Positions 27,397 to 34,769 of a DNA stretch of 64,000 nucleotides are shown here, piece after piece. The stretch spans positions 4,340,001-4,404,000 of the forward strand of contig NZ_CP035704.1 in assembly GCF_004168365.1 (NCBI RefSeq), read 5' to 3'. Within the stretch, counting starts at the first letter, position 1. Each line of letters opens with the position of its first letter. The DNA is from Pseudolysobacter antarcticus (GTDB taxonomy: Bacteria; Pseudomonadota; Gammaproteobacteria; Xanthomonadales; Rhodanobacteraceae). The translations under genes were made by a program, and so were the position numbers. The notes under the pieces are model-generated. The model was not told where the DNA came from. It did no database searches and saw only the letters and a list, made by a program, of their open reading frames with translations.

Positions 27397-28884
27397 ATGA
27401 GTCGGCTTGTCATTGTCGTCGAAAAAGCGTCGGACTGGGGTTCGTATTACCCGTCGGACAATGTCGTCACAGCGCAGGATTATCTGAAGGAGCCGGTCGG
27501 CGCCGAGGACGACGAGCGCACGCAGGTGATTAATCTGTGTCGCAGCTACAAATATCTCGGGATCGGTTATTACGTCTCGTTGCTGGCCGAGGCGCGCGGA
27601 CACAAGGTGATTCCGTCGGTGCGCACGATCAATGATCTGCGTCGGCGCTCGATCTATGGCATCGACATTGATGACCTCAATCAGAAGCTGCAAAAATATC
27701 TGCCTGAGGGCGAGCGCGACACCACCGATTTCAGCGTTCTCGTGTATTTCGGCGAGACCAGCTACACGCCGCTGAGCGACCTGATGCGGCAGGTGTTTGA
27801 AACTTTTCCGTGCCCGATTCTGCGCATTGAATTCGAACGCCAGAAACTCTGGCAGATCAGCGCGATCAAGCCGGCCAGCTTGAATACACTGACCGATCCG
27901 CAGGAAGACGGCTTCGCGCAGGCGCTGGACAAGTTCTCGAAAAAACTCTGGCGCAAACCGCGTACACGCAAGAAATTCCGCTACGACATCGCGATGCTGC
28001 ACGATCCCGCCGATCCGATGCCGCCGTCGAACAAACGTGCGCTGAAACAGTTCATCGAGGCCGGCAAGGAACTCGGCATCGAAGTCGATGCGATCACCAA
28101 GAACGATTACGCGCGACTCGCCGAATACGACGGCTTGTTCATTCGCGAAACCACGGCGCTCGACAACCACACCTATCGCTTCGCCAACAAGGCCGAGAAA
28201 GAAGGCATGGTGGTGATCGACGATCCAACGTCTATCCTGCGCTGCACGAATAAAATTTATCTGCACGACCTGCTGAAGTCGCGCAAGCTCGCCACGCCGC
28301 GCACCGAAGTTTTATATCGCGACGACGCCAAGCGTCTGGCCGAATTGCCGGAGCTGATCGGTTTTCCGATCGTGCTGAAAATTCCCGATGGCTCGTTCTC
28401 GCGCGGTATCCACAAGGTCGAAACGCCGGAGCAACTCAAAACTGCGGCAGACGATTTGTTCCAGCACACTGCGCTCGTGCTCGCGCAGGAATTCATGTTT
28501 ACCGAATTCGACTGGCGAGTTGGCGTACTCAACAACCAGGCGTTGTACGCGTGCCAGTACTACATGTCGCGCGGCCACTGGCAAATCTACAACCACGGCG
28601 CGAATGCCGCGCAGCGTTCGGGCGGATTCAAGACGCTCCCCGTGCGCGATGCGCCGAACGATGTGATCAAACTCGCACTGAAAGCCACCGCGCCGATCGG
28701 CGACGGTTTGTATGGCGTCGATATCAAACAAGTCGGCGAGCGCATCGTCGTGATCGAAGTCAACGACAATCCATCGATCGATGCCGGCATCGAGGATGCG
28801 TATCTCGGTGCCGATTTGTATCGCCGCATCATGGAAGAATTCATGCGCCGCCTCGAACGCAAACGCCTCGGCATTACCGACTAG
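27397..28884 (+). CDS. RimK-family ATP-grasp ligase with N-terminal domain
   Basis: The 495-residue protein starts MSRLVIVVEKASDWGSYYPS, the signature of the long RimK family proteins. The first 190 residues form a separate domain (YPSDNVVTAQDYL, LCRSYKYLGIGYYVSLLAEARG). The ATP-grasp fold follows, with NKIYLHDLLKSRKLATPRT, VLKIPDGSFSRGIHKVE, and metal-binding VIEVNDNPSIDAGIED. RimK-type enzymes attach amino acids such as glutamate to a carboxylate acceptor; the acceptor here is unknown. It faces the GNAT gene across a 179-base divergent region and originally converged on the small membrane-protein gene now cut by an IS. Confidence 0.9.
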   Translation: MSRLVIVVEKASDWGSYYPSDNVVTAQDYLKEPVGAEDDERTQVINLCRSYKYLGIGYYVSLLAEARGHKVIPSVRTINDLRRRSIYGIDIDDLNQKLQKYLPEGERDTTDFSVLVYFGETSYTPLSDLMRQVFETFPCPILRIEFERQKLWQISAIKPASLNTLTDPQEDGFAQALDKFSKKLWRKPRTRKKFRYDIAMLHDPADPMPPSNKRALKQFIEAGKELGIEVDAITKNDYARLAEYDGLFIRETTALDNHTYRFANKAEKEGMVVIDDPTSILRCTNKIYLHDLLKSRKLATPRTEVLYRDDAKRLAELPELIGFPIVLKIPDGSFSRGIHKVETPEQLKTAADDLFQHTALVLAQEFMFTEFDWRVGVLNNQALYACQYYMSRGHWQIYNHGANAAQRSGGFKTLPVRDAPNDVIKLALKATAPIGDGLYGVDIKQVGERIVVIEVNDNPSIDAGIEDAYLGADLYRRIMEEFMRRLERKRLGITD

Positions 28885-29091
28885 TATTTGCTATTTCGAT
28901 CGCGCTTCAACCCAGCCCGTTTAGTCACGTGCGATCTTCAATGCCGCACATTGATGCTGAGCAGCGCCGCCAGCGCCGCATGCAGGGAACGTTGTGGTGC
29001 ACGCGCCGGATTTGTGTTTCGTATCCGACGCAGCGGCTTAGAGCCTGTTCAAAGTCTCAATCTATGAGACCGGCGTGCTGATACTGGCGGA

Positions 29092-29421
29092 ATGAGATCA
29101 ACCTATCCGAGTGACATCAGTCGCGCCCAGTTTGAGCAAATTCATCCTTTGCTGGAAAGCGCACGCAAGAAGACCAGCCCGCGTCGGGTGGATCTGTACG
29201 AGGTATTTTGCGCGGTCCGCTACCTCCTCAAAAGCGGCTGCCAGTGGCGCATGCTGCCCACGGAGTTTCCGAAATGGCGAACGGTGCATTCGTACTTTTC
29301 GATCTGGAGCGAGCCTGACGAGAACGGCATCAGCCTGCTGGAGCGGGCGTTAAAAAAATCAGGTGGGCGCGGTGCGTATCAAGCAGGGGCGCAACGCCAT
29401 GACGAGCTTCTTGATCGTTGA
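29092..29421 (+). CDS. IS5-family transposase, first frame (OrfA)
   Basis: The 109-residue frame contains the DUF4096/InsH-like N-terminal domain: YPSDISRAQFEQIHPLLES, VFCAVRYLLKSGCQWRMLP and FPKWRTVHSYFSIWSE, ending in ERALKKSGG before reading out of frame. A run of seven A (29352-29358) sits at the junction with the second frame. Production of full transposase needs a shift into the frame of OrfB there. Confidence 0.88.
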   Translation: MRSTYPSDISRAQFEQIHPLLESARKKTSPRRVDLYEVFCAVRYLLKSGCQWRMLPTEFPKWRTVHSYFSIWSEPDENGISLLERALKKSGGRGAYQAGAQRHDELLDR

Positions 29422-29881
29422 TGCACAAAGCGTAAAGAACACCGACACGGCGACGCATAAGGGCTACGATGCCGGCAAGAAGGTCTCGGGGATCAAGCGG
29501 CATATTGCCGTGGATACGCAGGGACTGCCTCACGCTATTGCGGTGACTACAGCGGAAGTCACCGATCGCAAGGGCGCCTTGCAGGCGATAGATCGATGTC
29601 AGGCAAACCTACATCGGGTACAAAGTGTCCTAGCGGATGGCGGCTACGTCGGCCAGCCCTTTGCCGAAGCGGTCCAAGGCGCCATCGGTGCCACCGTGCA
29701 GATCGCCCAACGCAATGAATTGCATACCTTCGCCGTTATCCCGAAGCGGTGGGTGGTCGAGCGCTCCTTCGCCTGGTTGGAGAAATGCCGACGACTCTGG
29801 AAGAACTGCGAGCGCAAGCTCAATACCAGCCTCCAGTTCATTCACCTTGCCTTCCTCACGCTACTGCTCAAAAGACTTTGA
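29363..29881 (+). CDS. IS5-family transposase, second frame (OrfB, catalytic)
   Basis: This frame carries the catalytic DDE core: Asp in LIVDAQSVKNTD, Asp in VLADGGYVGQPF and Glu in WVVERSFAWLEKCRRLWKN. It starts at GTG 29363 if translated alone (172 residues), but homologous transposases run continuously from OrfA. Relative to OrfA it lies in the +1 frame (equivalent to -2). Slippage at the A7 run, or a disabling indel, would explain the split. Confidence 0.88.
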   Translation: MGAVRIKQGRNAMTSFLIVDAQSVKNTDTATHKGYDAGKKVSGIKRHIAVDTQGLPHAIAVTTAEVTDRKGALQAIDRCQANLHRVQSVLADGGYVGQPFAEAVQGAIGATVQIAQRNELHTFAVIPKRWVVERSFAWLEKCRRLWKNCERKLNTSLQFIHLAFLTLLLKRL

Positions 29882-30361
29882 ACAGGTTCTTAGCCTGATT
29901 TCGCCGTGAAACCGCCTGACGACGCTGACGCAGACCGACGAGGAGTCGCTGCGAAAGCGCCGCCAGCCGATGCGGGTGCAAGGCAAGCAGATTGATCAAG
30001 GGAGCGCCGATCAGCCAGAACGGCAGCCAGCCGATCCACGCATCGTAGCCACGCAACGCCGGTACGAAGATCACCGCGATCGTACCGAGCGCAAGCCACG
30101 CGTAAATCAGCCGATGCATGGCGACGATATCGATACGAATGGTTTGGTTGTGGCGACGCTGGCGTGAATCTGGCGAAGGATTTTTGCGGGGCATCACATT
30201 CTCCTGATCGAGTTTGCGAATTCTGCGTAGCGCCGATCTCAAATACTGCGACACGCGATATTTCGAGCGCATCGCGCTGTAATCAATCAGTCGCCGCGCA
30301 TCGACCGCGATGTTTTCCGGCGCAACGCCTCTATAATCAAGATCGACCGGAGACAGATCTG

Positions 30362-32131
30362 ATGGAATCCACATCCACATTACAAATCGCGGTGATTTAC
30401 CTGGTCGCCGTGGTCATCGCCGTACCGCTGGCGAAACGCGCCGGCGTTGGTGCCGTGCTCGGCTATCTCGGGGCGGGGCTGCTGCTCGGGCCGCAAGGTT
30501 TGCACCTGTTCACGCAGACCGAGCAGTCATCGCATCTCGCCGAATTCGGCGTGGTGATGCTGCTATTCGTGATCGGCCTGGAGCTCTCGCCACAACGCTT
30601 GTGGGTGATGCGGCGCACCGTGTTCGGCTCGGGCAGTTTGCAGGTCGTGCTGTCGGCGCTGTTGATCGGCGCCGCGGCGATGCTGTTCGGCCTCGACTGG
30701 AAACTTTCGCTGGTGCTGGGCTTGGGTTTGGCCTTGTCATCGACCGCGATCGATCTGCAGATTCTGTCGGAGCGCAAGGAAGTTTCATCGCCGCACGGCC
30801 GGCTCGGTTTTGCGATTCTTCTATTTCAGGACGTCGCCGCGATTCCGATTCTCGCGCTGGTGCCGCTGCTCGGAGACAACCAGCCAAACGCCGCACCCGA
30901 TCCGTTCGCCGCGTTGCGTGTAATCGGTCTGATCGCAGTGGTGGTGATCGGCGGGCGCTTGTTGTTGCGTCCGTTCTTCCGCGCGGTGGCGCGCGCGAAA
31001 AGTCTGGAGACATTTACCGCCAGCGCACTGTTGGTGGTGATCGGCATTTCTTGGGTGATGCAGCTGGCCGGCATCTCGATGTCGCTTGGCGCGTTTCTCG
31101 CCGGCATGCTGCTGGCCGATTCGGAATTCCGTCACGAGCTCGAAGCGCAGATCGATCCGTTCAAGGGCCTGCTACTCGGTCTGTTTTTCGTCAGCGTCGG
31201 GATGTCAGTCGATCTGAGTCTAATCCTGCGCGAGCCGTGGCTGATCGGCGGATTGCTCCTAGCACTGTTTGCGATCAAGGCGATTGTGCTGTTTCTGGTC
31301 GGGCGCCATTCGGGCAAGCTCGACAAGGACCATTCGCTGCAACTTGCCGCACTACTCGCGCAGGGCGGCGAATTCGGTTTTGTCGTTTTCAGCCTCGCCG
31401 AAGGCGATGGCTTGCTCAGTGCCGAACTGCACAATCTGCTTGTTGTCGTGATCACGCTTTCGATGGCGGCGACACCGCTGGTGGTGATGGGTCTCAGCAA
31501 TCTGCTGAGCAAGCGCCCGGCTGCGCCGGAACAACCGTTCGATGAAATCGACAATGAAAATCCGCGCGTTATCATCGCGGGTTTTGGCCGTGTCGGCCAG
31601 ATCGTGGCGCGTATTCTGCGCGCGCAGCACATCTCGTTTACCGCGCTCGAACACAGCGCCGAGCAGGTCGAATTCTCGCGCCGTTTCGGCAGCACGATTT
31701 ATTTCGGTGATCCGAGCCGGCCGGAATTACTGCGCGCCGCGCGTGCCGACAAGGCCGAGGTTTTTGTACTCACCACCGACGACGCCGAAACCAGCATCCG
31801 CACGGCCCGGCTGGTAAAACGCATCTATCCGCATCTGAAAATTTACGTGCGCGCGCGCAATCGCCAGCACGTTTTCAAGCTCATGGACCTGAGCATGGAC
31901 GGCATCGTGCGCGAGACGTTTCATTCCAGCCTGGTACTGACGCAACAGGTATTGGTCGGCTTGGGACTCACGCCGGAAATCGCCGCCGAGCGCGTCGAGA
32001 CGTTCCGCAAGCACGACGAGGAATTGTTGAAAACGCAATATCTGGTATTCGACGACGAGGCCGCACTGATGCAAAACGCCAAGGATGCGCTGGTCGATCT
32101 GGAAAGGTTGTTCGAGGCGGACAAGAGCTAG
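30362..32131 (+). CDS. Kef-type monovalent cation:proton antiporter
   Basis: From the ATG at 30362, with GGAG upstream, the product is 589 residues. It has about twelve membrane helices with the CPA2 motifs LGYLGAGLLLGPQGL, LFVIGLELSPQRLW and QDVAAIPILALVPL. The RCK/TrkA-N domain begins near residue 400 with the NAD-binding RVIIAGFGRVGQIVARIL. It resembles KefB/KefC, which exchange K+ for H+ and are gated by glutathione adducts during electrophile stress; the KefF/KefG partner is not in the window. The longer reading from 30164 overlaps the divergent gene and is unlikely. Confidence 0.93.
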   Translation: MESTSTLQIAVIYLVAVVIAVPLAKRAGVGAVLGYLGAGLLLGPQGLHLFTQTEQSSHLAEFGVVMLLFVIGLELSPQRLWVMRRTVFGSGSLQVVLSALLIGAAAMLFGLDWKLSLVLGLGLALSSTAIDLQILSERKEVSSPHGRLGFAILLFQDVAAIPILALVPLLGDNQPNAAPDPFAALRVIGLIAVVVIGGRLLLRPFFRAVARAKSLETFTASALLVVIGISWVMQLAGISMSLGAFLAGMLLADSEFRHELEAQIDPFKGLLLGLFFVSVGMSVDLSLILREPWLIGGLLLALFAIKAIVLFLVGRHSGKLDKDHSLQLAALLAQGGEFGFVVFSLAEGDGLLSAELHNLLVVVITLSMAATPLVVMGLSNLLSKRPAAPEQPFDEIDNENPRVIIAGFGRVGQIVARILRAQHISFTALEHSAEQVEFSRRFGSTIYFGDPSRPELLRAARADKAEVFVLTTDDAETSIRTARLVKRIYPHLKIYVRARNRQHVFKLMDLSMDGIVRETFHSSLVLTQQVLVGLGLTPEIAAERVETFRKHDEELLKTQYLVFDDEAALMQNAKDALVDLERLFEADKS

Positions 32132-32358
32132 CGACACATCTTGTCACAGCATTTGCATTGCGACACCCAGTACGTCGCGCAAGGATGATTCCTATTCGGC
32201 CAAATACAGTGATGTTCTGTGGAAGCTTTTGCGAGCCATATGGAAACCAAGTCTTGGGCACTAAGGCTGGATCACGCTAAAGTAAATCCCAACTCGTTTT
32301 GGCAGCCACTGTTTGGCTCAAGAGTCATGCACTTCACACAAACTTTGTCTCAAGACCT

Positions 32359-33060
32359 ATGAACAGAATCCGCCGCATCCAATCTCTGATAATTCTGACA
32401 GTCATACTTCTCGTTGGTTGCTCGCCTGGCATTCCTGCCAACTTTGATTTCGAAAAAACGGAATCCGAGGTCAATCATCTAAGCAGCTCCTTATTTGAAG
32501 CTATGTCAAACGGCACCGAGGCAACGGCATACGAAACACTTCTTGACGAGAAAGCAAAGAAAAATATCTCGCTGGAAGCGTTTGTAGCCATGTCCAAGGC
32601 GATAATTTCAAAGCTTGGGGCATTTAAGTCGTTGGAAGCCGGCTCCCGAAGTGATTACGATCCGCGTGATGGAGGCTTGTTGGCAAGAGTCGCGTACGTC
32701 AGGCATTTTGAAAACGGGAATGGTGACATTACGATTGGAGCTCTCTTGCTCAAAGGCTCTTGGCGAATATTGAGTTTCAACGTGAACTCCCCTTTGCTTT
32801 CTGCAAACCCTTCCGGCTATCGCAAAAATGTCGAACTCTACGTTACGAATTCAGACTTGGTCATGCCTGGCGCGCACATCAGGGTAATGGCTCACGATCG
32901 AAGTGACAAAATTCTAGTTGACGATGCGCAGGTGCTTAACGTTCGTTGGAAAGTTTCTCTAACGAATGCGCAGGAAGGATTTGTCACCGTGTCCCTTTCG
33001 GAGAGCGAGGCGGCAGCGATCAAGAATGCTGGTGAACTTTCCGTCAAATCTAGGAAGTGA
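32359..33060 (+). CDS. Hypothetical lipoprotein, low GC
   Basis: Starting at ATG 32359, the 233-residue product has a lipoprotein signal (SLIILTVILLVGCSPG; lipobox LVGC). The mature part has two likely domains: a DUF4019-like helical/beta region (SSSLFEAMSNGTEATAYETL, SWRILSFNVNSP) and a C-terminal region ending in KNAGELSVKSRK. The base composition of the gene and the preceding 200 bases is clearly lower in GC than the neighbourhood, suggesting acquisition. Its neighbours, an intact antiporter on one side and a toxin remnant on the other, give no functional link. Confidence 0.7.
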   Translation: MNRIRRIQSLIILTVILLVGCSPGIPANFDFEKTESEVNHLSSSLFEAMSNGTEATAYETLLDEKAKKNISLEAFVAMSKAIISKLGAFKSLEAGSRSDYDPRDGGLLARVAYVRHFENGNGDITIGALLLKGSWRILSFNVNSPLLSANPSGYRKNVELYVTNSDLVMPGAHIRVMAHDRSDKILVDDAQVLNVRWKVSLTNAQEGFVTVSLSESEAAAIKNAGELSVKSRK

Positions 33061-33132
33061 CGGGCAAAGAGGGAGCTAGTCAATCCAAACTCGACAGGTA
33101 TTTGCGCCCTGCGTTTTCACTACCGCGCTGTC

Positions 33133-33339
33133 TCAATAATGGTATCGAAGCTGCGCTATCAGCAATGCAACGCCTTCGACCTTGTAAACCACGCGATGTT
33201 CGTCTGTGATTCTGCGCGACCAGAATCCCGCGAGCGCGTGTTTCAGTGGCTCAGGATTGCCGATGCCCGCGAAGCGCTGAATAGCGCTAATCAGCTGCTC
33301 AAGCATTTGCACGGTGCTGATGCGGCGAAAGAATTGCAA
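33133..33339 (-). pseudogene. 5'-truncated yoeB-like toxin gene
   Basis: The C-terminal 55 residues match YoeB/Txe mRNA interferases: GNPEPLKHALAGFWSRRI, TDEHRVVY and the terminal RYHY. Catalytic Glu, Arg and His are present. The first 25 residues of a normal YoeB (with the W..DYLYWQ motif) are missing in all frames, and only 85 bases separate this frame from the next gene, leaving no room for a yefM antitoxin. The frame opens at a TTG codon. I read it as an inactive remnant of a type II toxin-antitoxin module. Confidence 0.7.
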
Positions 33340-33424
33340 GCAACATGCAGTGTCGGCGCAGTCAGCACTGCGCTGAAAGCCGCGATGGGCAGCATCAAAG
33401 TCGACTGATTTTCATCTGCATCAC

Positions 33425-34273
33425 CTATTTGGTCTGCAGATTTACGCCAGCCAGAGTTGGCGGTGTGGCGCAATGTCCACCGCGCAGGCTGTCGAGAAAA
33501 GCGATAGTCAAAGTTGCCGTTGCGGCTTCGACCTTGGCGGATTTGCCCAGACCACCAAAATCGAGATGGGTAGCATCATCGATCACTGCCAGCCAGCGGC
33601 AGCCTGGTCCGAGTCCGGCGAAGGCTTGCTCACGCCAATGGTAATCGCCGTCCAGGCCCTGATCGCGTGTGCCGGTGATCAGCAACATCGGCGCGCGGAT
33701 TGATTGCCACGCGCCAGGCGGAAAAACCACGCCAGGACCCTGTGGCGAAAGCGCGACATATGCGTCGAAACGCGCGGCGGTTTTCAGTCCGAGCTTGTTC
33801 TGCGCGCCGGCATCGAGCATCACCGTCATCGCGCCCATCGAATGACCCAGCAGCACTTTGTACGGCGCATGGCAACGCTGCTCGGACCATTTGATCGCCG
33901 CATCGATATCGCCGAATCGCGCGCGATACGCGTCGGCGTTGGTCACGAGTTTGACCAATCCTTGCTTGAAACCGAGCGCCTGGATATTCGCGCGCAACGG
34001 CCCGATGCCACTTTCGTTGTGGCCCATGATGAGCACGCGCCAACCCTCCTTGCTCAACGCAGTACCGAGATACGGCATCGCCTTTTCGCTGCCGCCTGCG
34101 CCGTGCGAGATCAGCGCCAGCGGCGCGCAGACCGAGCTTGTGACCGGCTCGTAAATCGTGAGCGGCGTACTCGCACCATCAGCGCGCGGCACCGAGATGA
34201 CTTGCTGCGCATGCGCGCAAAGTGTCATTGCGGCAAGCAGAATAAATGTCGAAACGAGATAACGCACAAACAT
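33425..34273 (-). CDS. Exported dienelactone hydrolase-like alpha/beta hydrolase
   Basis: The 282-residue product has a Sec signal peptide (YLVSTFILLAAMTLCAHAQ). The alpha/beta-hydrolase features are LALISHGAGGSEKAMPYLG, nucleophile motif GHSMGAMTV, and the catalytic His in DDATHLDFGG. It is like predicted periplasmic dienelactone hydrolases or PAF-acetylhydrolase-like enzymes; the natural substrate is unknown. Confidence 0.85.
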   Translation of the reverse strand: MFVRYLVSTFILLAAMTLCAHAQQVISVPRADGASTPLTIYEPVTSSVCAPLALISHGAGGSEKAMPYLGTALSKEGWRVLIMGHNESGIGPLRANIQALGFKQGLVKLVTNADAYRARFGDIDAAIKWSEQRCHAPYKVLLGHSMGAMTVMLDAGAQNKLGLKTAARFDAYVALSPQGPGVVFPPGAWQSIRAPMLLITGTRDQGLDGDYHWREQAFAGLGPGCRWLAVIDDATHLDFGGLGKSAKVEAATATLTIAFLDSLRGGHCATPPTLAGVNLQTK

Positions 34274-34300
34274 GTCGTCGACTCCTGATGTAAAATTCTC

Positions 34301-34769
34301 TCAGCTGCGCGGCAAGGAAATCTCCGCGATGAATCCGCCGCCATCGGCATTGCGCAGCGTCAATGTGCCGCCGTGCAACTGCACGCAACGCGCCACGATG
34401 CTCAGACCCAGACCGCCGCCTGCACCAGCACGAGCAACGTCGCCGCGAACAAAGGGTTGACCGAGTCTGCTCAGCAACTCCGGTGCAACGCCCGCACCGT
34501 GATCGCTGATGCGCACATGAATGTTTTCTGCATCACGCCAGAGCATCGCGCGGAATGGCGCCGCGCCATATCGATCAGCGTTGTCCATGAGGTTGCCGAT
34601 GGCACGACGGAACAAGGTCGGTCGCTGTTTCGGCACATTTGTGAGCATGCGCGAACATGAGCCGATTTTGATCGCATTCGACGTATGAAAAAGACTGGCG
34701 ACGGATATGCTCAGCGCACCGAGCTTGCGCAGCGCACTGCGGATTGCGTTTGGCCGTCCGTGATGCGAC
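34301..34769 (-). pseudogene. Remnant of a sensor histidine kinase (ATPase domain only)
   Basis: The frame encodes the N box LFRRAIGNLMDNADRYG, the G1 box ISDHGAGV, a VRGDVARAGAGGGLGLSI segment with G2 glycines, and the C-terminal HGGTLTLRNADGGGFIAEI. This is the HATPase domain of an EnvZ-type kinase. The sensor, membrane, HAMP and phospho-acceptor His parts are absent: immediately upstream on the same strand is the 3' end of the ankyrin gene (34770). Translation could begin at 34648 (115 residues), but without the dimerisation domain it should not act as a kinase. No response regulator gene is adjacent. Confidence 0.7.

Larger units (their letters stand above)
29041..29889 (+). mobile_element. 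IS5-family (IS427-like) insertion sequence, 849 bp
   Basis: Terminal inverted repeats of 17 bases (29041-29057 GAGCCTGTTCAAAGTCT and 29873-29889) differ by one base. They are flanked by a TTA direct duplication (29038-29040 and 29890-29892). Two overlapping reading frames encode an IS5-type DDE transposase. The structure looks complete and recent, since ends and duplication are preserved. Confidence 0.93.
28938..30194 (-). pseudogene. Small membrane-protein gene interrupted by an IS5-type element
   Basis: The gene starts at 30194 (AGGAG just upstream), encodes MPRKNPSPDSRQRRHNQ, and has two hydrophobic helices (MHRLIYAWLALGTIAVIFV and IGWLPFWLIGAPLINLLA). After codon 101 it is cut by the element at 29041-29889. 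Removing the element and one copy of the TTA target duplication restores an open frame through 29037-28938 that ends in INVRH and TGA. The restored protein is 134 residues. In the present state the frame reads into the IS end and stops at 29868 after NLFKVF, giving 108 residues with both helices intact but a replaced C-terminus. The function is unknown. Confidence 0.85.
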
